From the NCBI RefSeq assembly GCF_023630175.1, contig NZ_JALLIN010000002.1, positions 124,001 to 188,000 of the forward strand: a stretch of DNA of 64,000 nucleotides. Direction: 5' to 3'. The position numbers and the translations under genes are program-made. Under the pieces are notes generated by a model. That model was not told the origin of the DNA. It did not search any database and saw nothing but the letters and a program-made list of their open reading frames with translations. This document shows positions 35,407 through 44,813 of this stretch, one piece after another. The stretch comes from Streptomyces cellostaticus. Lineage in GTDB: Bacteria; Actinomycetota; Actinomycetes; Streptomycetales; Streptomycetaceae. Every line of letters begins with the position of its first letter. Position 1 is the first letter of the stretch.

Positions 35407-35883
35407 GTGATCGCGAAGAGGGAACCCACCGTCTGGGAGGGCTTCAAGGCCTTCCTGATGCGCGGGAACGTCGTCGACCTGGCGGTCGCGGTGGTGATCG
35501 GCGCCGCCTTCACGAACATCGTCAACGCGGTGGTGAAGGGGCTCATCAACCCGCTGGTCGGGGCCATCGGCACGAAGAACCTGGATCACTACACCTCCTG
35601 CCTGAAGGACCCGTGCGTGGTGAACGCGGACGGGTCGGTGAAGAGCGGTGTGCCGATCATGTGGGGCTCGGTCGCCGGGGCCACGCTCAGCTTCGTGATC
35701 ACGGCCGCGGTGGTCTACTTCCTCATGGTCCTGCCGATGGCGAAGTACCTGGCACGGCAGGAGGCCCGCAGGAAGGAGCGCGAGGGCACGCAGGAGGTCA
35801 TCGAGGTGACCGAGCTGGCGGTCCTCAAGGAGATCCGCGACGCCCTGGTCGCGCAGCGCGCGGCGGGCCACGACGAACGCTGA
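35407..35883 (+). CDS. mscL: large-conductance mechanosensitive channel MscL
   Basis: 158 residues. Two membrane helices flank a periplasmic loop: GNVVDLAVAVVIGAAFTNIVNAVVKGLI (TM1, with the MscL signature) and LSFVITAAVVYFLMVLPMAKYL (TM2), then an amphipathic C-terminal helix. It opens under hypo-osmotic stress to release solutes. GTG at 35407 is preferred because GAGGAG lies 10 nt upstream; another in-frame GTG is 18 nt earlier. The loop is slightly longer than in E. coli MscL. Confidence 0.93.
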   Translation: MIAKREPTVWEGFKAFLMRGNVVDLAVAVVIGAAFTNIVNAVVKGLINPLVGAIGTKNLDHYTSCLKDPCVVNADGSVKSGVPIMWGSVAGATLSFVITAAVVYFLMVLPMAKYLARQEARRKEREGTQEVIEVTELAVLKEIRDALVAQRAAGHDER

Positions 35884-35940
35884 GGGCTGCCCGGCGATCC
35901 CCGGTGGATCGGCGCACGGCTTCGGATGCGGTGCGCCGCG
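35881..35940. repeat. dispersed intergenic repeat, copy 1
   Basis: Starts at the mscL stop codon. It shares about 80% identity over 60 bases with 48338-48400, which also starts at a stop codon; the shared core is TCGGCGCACGGC-T/G-TCGGATGCGG. This copy forms a GGCGCAC/GTGCGCC stem. Confidence 0.6.
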
Positions 35941-36085
35941 AGGCGGAGGGTCGCCCTCGCACTCGGGCGCGTCCGGGTGGTCCGACGACGCGGCGAGGTG
36001 CCGTCGGCGTCGCCGTGCGCCCGCCGGGGACCGCGGGACACCCCCCGGTGCCGCGCGCGCCGACGGTGCGGCTCCGCCCGGCGGT

Positions 36086-36274
36086 TCAGATGTGGTGCGG
36101 CGGCTTCTCGTCGAGGAAGCGCCTCAGGTCGCCGGCGCCGTCGCCCTCCGGGCGCTCGCCCCACCCGCGGTCGGTGTCGTCGGAACTCTGCCGGTTCAGC
36201 GGGTCGTCGAAGATGAGCGCGGCCTTCGGGTCACGCTGCTCGGGCTCGGGGGCGGGCTCGCGGGCGGTGCTCAT
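36086..36274 (-). CDS. small conserved acidic protein
   Basis: 62 residues, acidic and hydrophilic: DPKAALIFDDPLNRQSSDDTDRGWGER and the end FLDEKPPHHI. I recognise this as a protein conserved next to mscL in Streptomyces, with no known function. No membrane segment. It shares a 91-bp divergent spacer with the LtrA gene. Confidence 0.7.
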   Translation of the reverse strand: MSTAREPAPEPEQRDPKAALIFDDPLNRQSSDDTDRGWGERPEGDGAGDLRRFLDEKPPHHI

Positions 36275-36365
36275 GCCTCAAGGGTACGGCCCCGGCCCAC
36301 CGCCCTCCCGGGGTCGTGAATCGGTTCACAAGATTTCGTCCCTGTTTTCTGCTGTCCTGGAAGAC

Positions 36366-37604
36366 ATGACGTCGAGTTCCGCTCCGCCCCCCGCCTCGCC
36401 GGGCGCACAGCAGTCCCAGGGGCTCCTGCGGCGGCTCACCGCACGCGGCCGCGACGAGGCCCACCGCGCCGCCTCCCCCCTGGAGCTCTTCTTCGACCTC
36501 TGCTTCGTCGTGGCCATCGCCCAGGCGGGCGCCCAGCTCGTGCACACGGGGGCCGCGGGGCACGTGGCCGAGGGAATCCTGAACTACGCGATGGTCTTCT
36601 TCGCCATCTGGTGGGCCTGGATGAACTTCTCGTGGTTCGCCTCGGCGTACGACAACGACGACGCGCTCTACCGGGTCGTCACCCTGGTGCAGATCGCCGG
36701 TGTGCTGGTGCTGGCCGCGGGCGTCGCCCCGGCCTTCGAGCGACATGACTACCTGGTGGTCTGGCTCGGTTACGCGATCATGCGGCTGGCGATGGCCGCG
36801 CAGTGGCTGAGAGCGGCCGCCTCGGCCGAGGGGGCGGAGCGGACCACGGCGCTCAGATACGCCGGCGGCGTGCTCCTGTGCCAGATCGGCTGGCTCGGGC
36901 TCGTCCTGCTGCCCCAACCGGCCCGGCCCTGGGTGTTCCTGGTGATGGCCGTCGCGGAACTATGCGTACCGGTCTTCGCGGAGAAGGTCCACGAGACGTC
37001 CTGGCACGCGCACCACATCGCCGAGCGGTACGGCCTGTTCACCATCATCGTGCTCGGCGAGACGGTCGCGGCGGCCACGGTCGCCGTGAAGTCGGCGCTG
37101 GACGGGCACGACGCCCTGGCCGAGCTGCTGCCCATCGCGGCCGGCGGCCTGCTGATCGTCTTCTCCGCCTGGTGGATCTACTTCGTGGTGCCCATCCACG
37201 GCCATCTGCGGTCCAACGCCCAGGCGTTCCTGTGGGGCTACGGCCACTACCTGATCTTCGCCTCGGCCGCCGCGATCGGCGCCGGCCTGGAGGTGTCGGT
37301 GGAGCAGACGGTCGGCCGGACGCACATCTCGACGCTGTCCGCCTCCGCGGCCGTGACGCTGCCGACCGCGCTGTACCTGCTGACGGTGTGGGCGCTGCAC
37401 TCGCGGCACTTCAAGTCCGGCATCCGCCAGCAACTGGTGCTCCCGGTCACGGCACTGCTGGTGATCTGCTGCACCTTCCTCGGCGCGTGGGCGGTGCTCG
37501 CGGCGGGGCTGGTGTCGGCGGCCTCGGTGGCGGCCGGCGTGACCCTGACGGCGCGCCGGACCGCCCGCGCGCGGCGCCCGGGCACCACCGCCCCCGCCGC
37601 CTGA
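36366..37604 (+). CDS. low temperature requirement protein A (LtrA) family membrane protein
   Basis: 412 residues with about ten hydrophobic helices. LtrA signatures: SPLELFFDLCFVVAIAQ near residue 40, MVFFAIWWAWMNFSWFAS (about 80), HIAERYGLFTIIVLGETVAAAT (about 220). The family was named from Listeria growth at low temperature; biochemical role unknown. GGAAG precedes the ATG. A hairpin follows the stop. Confidence 0.88.
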   Translation: MTSSSAPPPASPGAQQSQGLLRRLTARGRDEAHRAASPLELFFDLCFVVAIAQAGAQLVHTGAAGHVAEGILNYAMVFFAIWWAWMNFSWFASAYDNDDALYRVVTLVQIAGVLVLAAGVAPAFERHDYLVVWLGYAIMRLAMAAQWLRAAASAEGAERTTALRYAGGVLLCQIGWLGLVLLPQPARPWVFLVMAVAELCVPVFAEKVHETSWHAHHIAERYGLFTIIVLGETVAAATVAVKSALDGHDALAELLPIAAGGLLIVFSAWWIYFVVPIHGHLRSNAQAFLWGYGHYLIFASAAAIGAGLEVSVEQTVGRTHISTLSASAAVTLPTALYLLTVWALHSRHFKSGIRQQLVLPVTALLVICCTFLGAWAVLAAGLVSAASVAAGVTLTARRTARARRPGTTAPAA

Positions 37605-37607
37605 CCG

Positions 37608-37654
37608 CCCAACACCCGGGCCCGCCCGTGCTCTCCCGCCCGGGCCCGGTTGGG
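37608..37654 (+). terminator. terminator after LtrA gene
   Basis: CCGGGCCCG (37616-37624) pairs with CGGGCCCGG (37641-37649), and flanking CCCAAC/GTTGGG can extend the stem. Confidence 0.6.
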
Positions 37655-37668
37655 CCACACTGGCCCGC

Positions 37669-38712
37669 ATGACAGTCGACGCGCTGACGGATGTCGCCGG
37701 GCTGCGGGTGGGGCACGCCACCCGCACCGGGGACGGCTGGCTCACCGGCACCACGGTCGTGCTCGCACCCGAGGGAGGTGCCGTCGCCGCCGTGGACGTG
37801 CGCGGCGGCGGCCCCGGCACCAAGGAGACCGACGCCCTCGATCCACGCAACGTGGTGCAGCGGGTGGACGCCGTCGTGCTGACCGGCGGCAGCGCGTACG
37901 GGCTCGACGCGGCGTCCGGGGTGATGGCCTGGCTGGAGGAGCGGGGGCGCGGGGTGCCGGTGGGGGCGGACCCGGCGCACGTGGTGCCGGTGGTCCCCGC
38001 CGCATGCGTCTTCGACCTGGGCCGGGGCGGGGACTTCCGGGCCCGTCCGGACGCCGCGACGGGCCGCGCGGCGGTGGAGGCCGCGGCGGCGAGCGCCTTG
38101 GGCGCCCGGGTGCCGGAGGGGTCCGTCGGGGCCGGGACCGGTGCGGTGGCGGGCGGGCTGCGGGGCGGGGTGGGTACCGCGAGCACGGTCCTGGACCGCG
38201 GGGTGACCGTGGCCGCGCTGGTGGTGGTGAACTCCGTCGGTTCCGTCACGGATCCCGCAACGGGGGCCCTCTACGGCGAGTTGCTCCAGGGGCGGGTGGA
38301 GTACCCGCGGCCACGGGTGCACGAGGCCGCGCGCCGGCGCCTGGACGAGGCGGCGGCGCGGAACGCCCCGCCCCCGCTCAACACGACGCTCGCGGTGGTC
38401 GCGACCGACGCGGACCTGGGCAAGGCGCAGGCGCAGAAGCTGGCGGGCACGGCGCACGACGGCATCGCGCGCGCGGTGCGGCCGGTGCACCTGCTGCACG
38501 ACGGGGACACGGTCTTCGCCCTGGCGACGGGCGCCCGCCCGCTCGGCGGCGGGCATCCGCTGGAGCTGAACGACGTCCTCGCGGCGGGTGCGGACCTGGT
38601 GACGCGGGCCATCGTGCGGGCCGTGCGCGCCGCCGAGCCGTTCTCGGGGCCGGGTGGAGTGTGGCCGTCGTACACGGAGTTGTACGGCGAGCGGCCGACG
38701 CCCGGCGGGTGA
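37669..38712 (+). CDS. P1 (DmpA) family aminopeptidase
   Basis: 347 residues. P1-family features: LTDVAGLRVGHAT at the start, GGGPGTKETDALDP, VVLTGGSAYGLDAASGVM, and the self-processing site at Asn238-Thr239 (PPLNTTLAVVATDAD), where cleavage would expose the nucleophile. These enzymes are N-terminal-nucleophile-like peptidases acting on D-amino-acid or beta-peptide amides. Ends shortly before a strong terminator. Confidence 0.86.
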   Translation: MTVDALTDVAGLRVGHATRTGDGWLTGTTVVLAPEGGAVAAVDVRGGGPGTKETDALDPRNVVQRVDAVVLTGGSAYGLDAASGVMAWLEERGRGVPVGADPAHVVPVVPAACVFDLGRGGDFRARPDAATGRAAVEAAAASALGARVPEGSVGAGTGAVAGGLRGGVGTASTVLDRGVTVAALVVVNSVGSVTDPATGALYGELLQGRVEYPRPRVHEAARRRLDEAAARNAPPPLNTTLAVVATDADLGKAQAQKLAGTAHDGIARAVRPVHLLHDGDTVFALATGARPLGGGHPLELNDVLAAGADLVTRAIVRAVRAAEPFSGPGGVWPSYTELYGERPTPGG

Positions 38713-38730
38713 GCGGCGCGGACGGACCGG

Positions 38731-38765
38731 CGGCGGGCCCGGGAGCGTGGCTCCCGGGCCCGCCG
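38731..38765 (+). terminator. terminator after P1 peptidase
   Basis: Perfect 16-bp arms CGGCGGGCCCGGGAGC / GCTCCCGGGCCCGCCG with a GTG loop. Confidence 0.85.
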
Positions 38766-38889
38766 GATTGTCCCGGTTCTGTCACCGGACGGCGCAGGCG
38801 GGCTCCGGCGGGAACCCCGCCGGACCCGGAGACCTCTCTCCCCACGTACTGGAGCGGATCAAGCGCATCACACGAACTGGGAGCAGCCC

Positions 38890-40110
38890 GTGACAACGCC
38901 GGACATGCCAACGCGGCGCGTACTGGGGGCCTGTGCCGCCCTGGTGGTCGGCGCCCTCACCCTGACGGCCTGCGGCGGCGACGCCAGCGCCTCCGGCGAG
39001 GACGGCAAGAACGGCAAGGGCCCGGGGACGACCTCCACCGCCGACATCGTGATCTCGGCCAAGGACGGATCGACCGGCGCGTCCATCAACGCCACCGGCG
39101 TCAAGGTCAGCGACGGCCGGCTGACCGACGTGAGGATGACCGTGTCCGGGTCCGGCCGGGCGGTGCCGGGGACGATCTCGGCGGACGGCCACACGTGGAA
39201 GCCGAAGCAGCAGCTCGAGCGCGGCACGAAGTACCGGATAGCGGCGACCGCGAAGGACGGCGACGGGCGCACCGCCGCGGCCAACTCCATCTTCACCACC
39301 GTCTCCTCGGCGAACAGCTTCATCGGCACCTACGCACCGGACGACGGCACCACCGTCGGTGCGGGCATGCCGGTGTCCTTCACCTTCGACAAGTCGATCA
39401 GTGACCGCAAGGCCGTGCAGTCGCGCATCACGGTCGTCTCCAGCAGCGGCCAGCAGGCCGTCGGGCACTGGTTCGGGGACCGCCGGCTGGACTTCCGGCC
39501 GCAGGAGTACTGGAAGGCCGGCTCCAAGGTCACGATGAGGATCGACCTGGACGGGGTGCAGGGCGCCCGGGGCGTCTACGGCGTGCAGAAGAAGACGGTG
39601 ACCTTCACCGTCGGGCGCTCGCAGGTCTCCACGGTGGACGTCCGCACCCAGACCATGACGGTGGTGCGGGACGGCCGGACGATCAGGACCCTGCCGATCT
39701 CCGCGGGCAGCCCGCAGCACACCACGTACAACGGGCAGATGGTGATCTCCGAGAAGTTCGTGCAGACCCGGATGAACGGCTCGACGGTCGGCTTCGGCGG
39801 GGAGTACGACATCGCGGACGTCCCGCACGCGATGCGCCTGACCTCGTCGGGCACGTTCCTCCACGGCAACTACTGGTACAACAAGGGCAACCCGCCGTTC
39901 GGCCGGGAGGGCACCAGCCACGGCTGCGTGGGCCTCGCGGACGTGCAGGGCGCCCAGGGCGACACCACGGCCAAGTGGTTCTACGACCACTCGCTCGTCG
40001 GGGACGTCGTGATCGTGAAGAACTCCCCCGACAAGACGGTGGCGCCGGACAACGGCCTCAACGGCTGGAACCTGTCATGGAGCGACTGGACCGCGGGAAG
40101 CGCCGGCTGA
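38890..40110 (+). CDS. L,D-transpeptidase lipoprotein
   Basis: 406 residues. Lipoprotein signal peptide with lipobox LTAC (Cys at about 28). Two Ig-like domains (about 50-245) precede the YkuD catalytic domain, whose motif HGNYWYNKG...SHGCVGLADV places the nucleophile at Cys346. The enzyme makes 3-3 cross-links in peptidoglycan and is carbapenem-sensitive as a class. A C-terminal extension follows (NGWNLSWSDWTAG). GTG start with GGGAG. Confidence 0.93.
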   Translation: MTTPDMPTRRVLGACAALVVGALTLTACGGDASASGEDGKNGKGPGTTSTADIVISAKDGSTGASINATGVKVSDGRLTDVRMTVSGSGRAVPGTISADGHTWKPKQQLERGTKYRIAATAKDGDGRTAAANSIFTTVSSANSFIGTYAPDDGTTVGAGMPVSFTFDKSISDRKAVQSRITVVSSSGQQAVGHWFGDRRLDFRPQEYWKAGSKVTMRIDLDGVQGARGVYGVQKKTVTFTVGRSQVSTVDVRTQTMTVVRDGRTIRTLPISAGSPQHTTYNGQMVISEKFVQTRMNGSTVGFGGEYDIADVPHAMRLTSSGTFLHGNYWYNKGNPPFGREGTSHGCVGLADVQGAQGDTTAKWFYDHSLVGDVVIVKNSPDKTVAPDNGLNGWNLSWSDWTAGSAG

Positions 40111-40198
40111 CCGGCGGGTTCTGACGTCGCGTGGGGCCGGCGCGGGAACTCCTCGCACGGCCCTCGCGTTCTCCCCGCATACGTTTTCTCGGATCGGG

Positions 40199-40211
40199 GG
40201 ACATGATGTCC
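40199..40211 (+). promoter_or_regulatory. palindrome near promoter of 248-residue protein gene
   Basis: GGACAT-G-ATGTCC is a perfect 6-1-6 palindrome; TACGGT, a -10-like box, follows about 12 bp later. It could be an operator overlapping the -35 region. Confidence 0.45.
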
Positions 40212-40269
40212 GACCGAGGGGCTACGGTATGCACCCACTAGGTGACATGCAGCAACGCCGGGAGAAACC

Positions 40270-41016
40270 TTGAGCGTTCCGTACGAGACGGCAGCGTACG
40301 AACCAGCCGAGTCGCCCGAGTCTCCGGAGGAGCACCTCGCGCGGCTCCTCGGCCGCGCCCTGAACTCCTTCGAGCTGCCCGACGAGGTGCTCCGCGTGCT
40401 GGAGTGCGCCCTGGCGCACGACGGCTCCCTGCACTCCGCCCACCACAGCGCGGGCCTGCACCGGGAGACCTACCGGCACACCTGGCTGCTCGCCGACGGC
40501 TCGGCGGTGACCCTGTGGGAGCTGGTGCACAACACCGCGCCGGGCGGTGGGACGCAGCACGAGGTCTACGTCGACGAGGAGGAGCTGCGCACCGCGACCG
40601 GCCGGCTCGCGCTGCCGCCGGAGGCGCCGGACTTCGAACTGCCCGTGGTGACGCAGCTCTCCGCGATACCCGAGCCCCGGCACGTGTACGCCCCGGACGA
40701 CACGGCGGACCACGCGCGCCGGCTGCTGCGCCGCGCGGAGAACCCCGACCGGCCGGGGGCGGAGGTGGCGGCCCTGCTGGCGACGGCGTCCGCGCACCAG
40801 ATCACCCAGGCGTTCGGCCGGCCCGGGCGGGCCGGCCGGGCCGGGCTCAGCTTCGCGCTGTACGAGCACGCGTTCCTGCTGCCGGACGGCGGCGAGGTCT
40901 CCCTGTGGGAGGTGGAGCACACGGCGACCCCCGACGGGCGGCACATGTGCGAGGTCTACCCGTCCCAGGAGGCGGCCCGGGACGCCATGGAGCGGCGGGC
41001 CGAACGGCGGATCTGA
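40270..41016 (+). CDS. conserved Streptomyces protein (DUF6227-like)
   Basis: 248 residues, soluble and acidic. Two similar halves can be seen: TYRHTWLLADGSAVTLWELVHNTAPGGGTQHEVY (about 68-100) and LYEHAFLLPDGGEVSLWEVEHTATPDGRHMCEVY (about 197-230), so the protein arose by internal duplication. I recognise it as a family found only in Streptomyces and relatives, function unknown. TTG start with GGGAG close by. Confidence 0.75.
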   Translation: MSVPYETAAYEPAESPESPEEHLARLLGRALNSFELPDEVLRVLECALAHDGSLHSAHHSAGLHRETYRHTWLLADGSAVTLWELVHNTAPGGGTQHEVYVDEEELRTATGRLALPPEAPDFELPVVTQLSAIPEPRHVYAPDDTADHARRLLRRAENPDRPGAEVAALLATASAHQITQAFGRPGRAGRAGLSFALYEHAFLLPDGGEVSLWEVEHTATPDGRHMCEVYPSQEAARDAMERRAERRI

Positions 41017-41120
41017 GCCTCCCCGCCCGGCAGCCAGTGGCCCGGCAGCCAGTCACCCGCCAGGACCCCCGGCCCGCGAGGTCCGCCGGTCCCGCCTCGC
41101 CCGCGCCGGCTCGAGGGCCG

Positions 41121-41402
41121 TCAGCGGCCGCCGAGCCGGCGTACCAGGCCGGCGAAGGCGTCCTGCTCCTCCGGGCTCAGCTCGACGGACTCCCTGGAGG
41201 GCCCGGCCTGCGGTTGGTCCGGGAGGGCGGGAAGCGCCGGGAGGACCGGAAACACCGGGACGGCGGCGGCCCGACGCCGTCCGGTGATGGCCTCGGCACG
41301 GAATCGACGCAGCAGGCGCATCACGATGACGGCCCAGACGACGCCCGCGGCGGTGAGGACGGCCGCGCCGGTCAGCTGGAGTGTCGAGACGTGCTCAGGC
41401 AT
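41121..41402 (-). CDS. small membrane protein
   Basis: 93 residues. One hydrophobic helix (about 8-29, LQLTGAAVLTAAGVVWAVIVMRLL), a basic juxtamembrane stretch, a Pro/Ala/Leu/Val stretch (VPVFPVLPALPALPDQP) and an acidic C-terminal helix (SPEEQDAFAGLVRRL). Normal ATG. No family recognised. Convergent with the gene at 40270-41016 and upstream (same strand) of nothing obvious. Confidence 0.6.
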   Translation of the reverse strand: MPEHVSTLQLTGAAVLTAAGVVWAVIVMRLLRRFRAEAITGRRRAAAVPVFPVLPALPALPDQPQAGPSRESVELSPEEQDAFAGLVRRLGGR

Positions 41403-41512
41403 GCCCCCCAGTAGACACCACGGTCCGGGACTTCGGCCCCGGACCGTGACGTATCTCGCAGGTGCCGTGAACAACTCACAGCGCGCCAAAGGGACAAGAG
41501 GCACGGTTCCGG

Positions 41513-43624
41513 TCAGGCGGCGACCGCCTGCTTCGTGCCCCGCGCCGCCGTGGCGGGACCGGTGGCGGGGTCGTCGGAGGCGGTCCCGGGCACCGGCCGG
41601 CGCATGCCCTTGAGGACGACGACCAGGACCGCGGTGGCGCAGACGCCGGCCGCGACGGCGATCAGGTAGAGGAACGGGTTGCCGATCAGCGGAACCACGA
41701 AGACGCCGCCGTGCGGGGCGCGCAGCGTGGCACCGAAGGTCATCGACAGCGCACCGGTCAGGGCGCCGCCCACCATGGCGGACGGGATGACCCGCAGTGG
41801 GTCCGCCGCGGCGAACGGGATCGCGCCCTCGGTGATGAAGGAGGCGCCCAGCACCCAGGCGGCCTTGCCGTTCTCGCGCTCGGCCCGGGTGAAGAGCCTG
41901 CCGCGCACGGTCGTGGCCAGGGCCATCGCCAGTGGCGGGACCATGCCGGCGGCCATCACCGCGGCCATGATCTTCATCGCGGAGTCGCTCGGGTCGGCGA
42001 CCGCGATGCCGGCGGTGGCGAAGGTGTAGGCCACCTTGTTCACCGGCCCGCCCAGGTCGAAGCACATCATCAGGCCGAGCAGGCCGCCGAGCAGGACGGC
42101 GTTGGCGCCGGTGAGGCCGTTCAGCCAGTCGGTCATGCCCTTCTGCGCCGTGGCGATGGGCTTGCCGATCACGACGAACATCAGGAACCCGACGATCGCC
42201 GAGGAGATCAGCGGGATCACCACCACCGGCATGATGCCGCGCAGCGCCGCCGGGACGCGGATCCGCTGGATCGCCAGCACCACACCGCCGGCGATCAGGC
42301 CGGCCGCGAGTCCGCCGAGGAAGCCCGCGTCGATCGTCAGTGCGATGGAGCCGCCCACGAAGCCCGGGACGAGACCGGGGCGGTCCGCCATGCCGTAGGC
42401 GATGTAGCCGGCCAGGACCGGGACGAGGAAGGCGAAGGCCACGCCGCCGATCTGGAACAGCAGGGCGCCCCAGCTCGCGGTCTGGGTCCACCCGAAGTGG
42501 TCCGTCACGGAGGGCGCCTTGTCGATCCCGTAGCCGCCGATCGCGAAGCCGAGGGCGATCAGGAGGCCGCCCGCGGCGACGAAGGGGACCATGTAGCTGA
42601 CGCCGCTCATCAGCCACTTGCGGAGCCTGGTGCCGTAGCCCTCGTGCGCGTCGCCGGCCCGCTCGACCGGTGTGCTCGCGGAGGCGGCGCCGACCTCGCC
42701 GCGCGCGGCCCTCTCCCTCACCTCGGTGATGAGTTCGCCGGGCCGGTTGACGCCCGCCTTCACACCGACGTCGACGGTCGGCTTGCCCGCGAAGCGGTCC
42801 TTGTCGCGTACCGGGACGTCGTGCGCGAGGATCACGCCGTCCGCCGCCGCGATCACCTCCGGGTCCAGCCGGGTGAAGCCGGCCGAGCCCTGGGTCTCGG
42901 CGACCAGCTCGGCACCGGCCTCGCGGGCCGCGTTCTCCAGCGACTCGGCCGCCATGTAGGTGTGGGCGATACCGGTCGGGCAGGAGGTGACGGCGACGAT
43001 ACGGAAGGGCCGCTCTTCCGGGACGGAACCGGCGCCGGGGCCGGGGCCGGAACCGGTTCGCGCGGTGGCCGCCGGGACCGGTCCCCCGGCGTCCGACGGC
43101 TCCGGCGCACCGCCCGCCGCGGCGTCGGCGGAGGCCGCCCCCGACGCCGCGGCGGTGCTCTGCGGGGCGAGGTCGCCCGGCGTCCGGTCCCCGCGGATGA
43201 GCGCCGCCGCCGTGCCCGCGGCGTCCACGGATCGCAGCGCGTCGGTGAACTCGGCGTTCATCAACTGCCGGGCCAGCGACGAGAGGATCGTCAGGTGGGC
43301 GTCGTCGGCACCGGCCGGGGCGGCGATCAGGAAGATCAGGTCGGCGGGGCCGTCCGCGGCGCCGAAGTCGATGCCGTCGGCGCTGCGGCCGAAGGCGAGC
43401 GTCGGCTCGGTGACACGGGTGCTGCGGCAGTGCGGGATGCCGATTCCGCCGTCGAGGCCGGTGGGCATCTGCGCCTCACGTGCGGCCACGTCGGCGAGGA
43501 AGCCGTCCAGGTCGGTCACCCGGCCGAGGGCCGCCATACGCTCGGCGAGTGCGCGCGCCGCCGCTTCCTTGGTGTCGGCGGACAGGTCGAGATCGACCAG
43601 GTCCGCGGTGATCATGTCGCTCAT
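41513..43624 (-). CDS. fruA: fructose PTS transporter, EIIA-EIIB-EIIC fusion
   Basis: 703 residues in three domains. EIIA (1-147) with phospho-His65 (GIPHCRS); an Ala/Gly/Pro-rich linker (about 148-203); EIIB (about 207-305) with phospho-Cys215 (VTSCPTGIAHTYMAAE); EIIC (about 335-690), the membrane channel. It imports fructose while making fructose-1-phosphate. ATG 43624 has GGAG 6 nt upstream. It is third in the deoR-fruK-fruA operon after an unusual 241-bp gap. Confidence 0.95.
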   Translation of the reverse strand: MSDMITADLVDLDLSADTKEAAARALAERMAALGRVTDLDGFLADVAAREAQMPTGLDGGIGIPHCRSTRVTEPTLAFGRSADGIDFGAADGPADLIFLIAAPAGADDAHLTILSSLARQLMNAEFTDALRSVDAAGTAAALIRGDRTPGDLAPQSTAAASGAASADAAAGGAPEPSDAGGPVPAATARTGSGPGPGAGSVPEERPFRIVAVTSCPTGIAHTYMAAESLENAAREAGAELVAETQGSAGFTRLDPEVIAAADGVILAHDVPVRDKDRFAGKPTVDVGVKAGVNRPGELITEVRERAARGEVGAASASTPVERAGDAHEGYGTRLRKWLMSGVSYMVPFVAAGGLLIALGFAIGGYGIDKAPSVTDHFGWTQTASWGALLFQIGGVAFAFLVPVLAGYIAYGMADRPGLVPGFVGGSIALTIDAGFLGGLAAGLIAGGVVLAIQRIRVPAALRGIMPVVVIPLISSAIVGFLMFVVIGKPIATAQKGMTDWLNGLTGANAVLLGGLLGLMMCFDLGGPVNKVAYTFATAGIAVADPSDSAMKIMAAVMAAGMVPPLAMALATTVRGRLFTRAERENGKAAWVLGASFITEGAIPFAAADPLRVIPSAMVGGALTGALSMTFGATLRAPHGGVFVVPLIGNPFLYLIAVAAGVCATAVLVVVLKGMRRPVPGTASDDPATGPATAARGTKQAVAA

Positions 43625-43865
43625 CGCGGGCTCCAATGCACGCGTATCGCCCGGGAAGTGGGGTGGGCGGGGGTGGGGAGGGGGGTGAGGACGGGGGAGG
43701 CTGCGGGGAGGGTGGAGCCGGGGCCGGGTGGCCCGTGCCGTCCGGGGCCGGTCGCGTCGGGCGCCGGGGCGTCCTGGCGACCGGGCTCGTGCGGGGCGGG
43801 GACGGCGGGGCGGGCGGGTCGCGGGCTGCCGCCCAGGTGCCTGCCGCCGGGGCGGGTGCCGCCGG
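43625..43865. other. G-run-rich spacer between fruK and fruA
   Basis: 241 bp without a gene inside the operon. The + strand (template strand for the operon) carries many runs of three to six G between about 43658 and 43735, a G-quadruplex-type pattern. No clear terminator palindrome was found. Confidence 0.5.
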
Positions 43866-44813
43866 TCATGGCGCCGGCTCCCCGAGTTCGCGGTCGACGG
43901 GGATGTCGGCCGTGACCGTGACCGCCGCCGGGTCCAGGTCGGCGGGGGCCGGCATCACGCTGCCCGGGAGCCGCACGGCGGCGGCGCCGTGGGCGACGGC
44001 GGAGGCGAGGGCCCGGGGGCCGCTGCCGCCGGCGATCAGGAAACCGGCGAGAGAGGAGTCACCGGCTCCCACGTTGCTGCGGACGGCGGGCACCCGCGCG
44101 TGGCCGAACCAGGCGCCCGCGCCGTCCACCAGTAGCTGCCCGTCGGCGCCCAGGCTCGCGAGCACGGCGCCCGCGCCCATCTCGCGCAGCTCCTCGGCGG
44201 CCTTCAGCGCGTCGCCCACCGTCGCCAGGGGGCGTGCGACGGCTTCCGCGAGCTCCTCGGCGTTGGGCTTCACCACGTCGGGGCGGGCGCGCAGCGCCTC
44301 CTGCAGTGCGCGCCCCGAGGTGTCCAGGGCGATCCGTACTCCCCCGGCGTGCGCTCGGCTGACGACGTCGGCGTACCAGGAGGACGCGAGTCCCCGGGGC
44401 AGGCTGCCGCAGCACGCGATCCAGTCGGCGTCGCGCGACTGCCGGCGAACGGTGTCCAGGAGCAGTTCCTGCTCGGCGGGCGACAGGTCCGGCCCCGGTG
44501 CGTTGATCTTCGTCAGCACCCCGTCCGCCTCCGCCAGGGCGACGTTGGAACGGGTGGCTCCGGCGACCGGGACGGGCGCGACCTCGATGCCCTGGGCGTG
44601 GAGCAGTTCGGCGACCAGTGCGCCCGGCGCACCTCCCAGGGGCAGGACGGCGACCGTGCGCCGTCCGGCGGCGGCAACGGCGCGCGAGACGTTCACGCCC
44701 TTGCCGCCGGGGTCCATGCGCTCACCGGTGGCTCGGACGACCTCGCCGCGCTCCAGGGAAGGCACCTCGTAGGTGCGGTCGAGGGACGGGTTGGGGGTGA
44801 CGGTGAGGATCAT
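43866..44813 (-). CDS. fruK: 1-phosphofructokinase
   Basis: 315 residues. PfkB-family sugar kinase: LTVTPNPSLDRTYEV at the start, MDPGGKGVNVSRAVAAAG (substrate-binding signature 1, about 34) and VRSNVGAGDSSLAGFL (catalytic Asp, about 250). It turns fructose-1-phosphate into fructose-1,6-bisphosphate. ATG overlaps the deoR stop by 4 nt. Confidence 0.94.
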   Translation of the reverse strand: MILTVTPNPSLDRTYEVPSLERGEVVRATGERMDPGGKGVNVSRAVAAAGRRTVAVLPLGGAPGALVAELLHAQGIEVAPVPVAGATRSNVALAEADGVLTKINAPGPDLSPAEQELLLDTVRRQSRDADWIACCGSLPRGLASSWYADVVSRAHAGGVRIALDTSGRALQEALRARPDVVKPNAEELAEAVARPLATVGDALKAAEELREMGAGAVLASLGADGQLLVDGAGAWFGHARVPAVRSNVGAGDSSLAGFLIAGGSGPRALASAVAHGAAAVRLPGSVMPAPADLDPAAVTVTADIPVDRELGEPAP

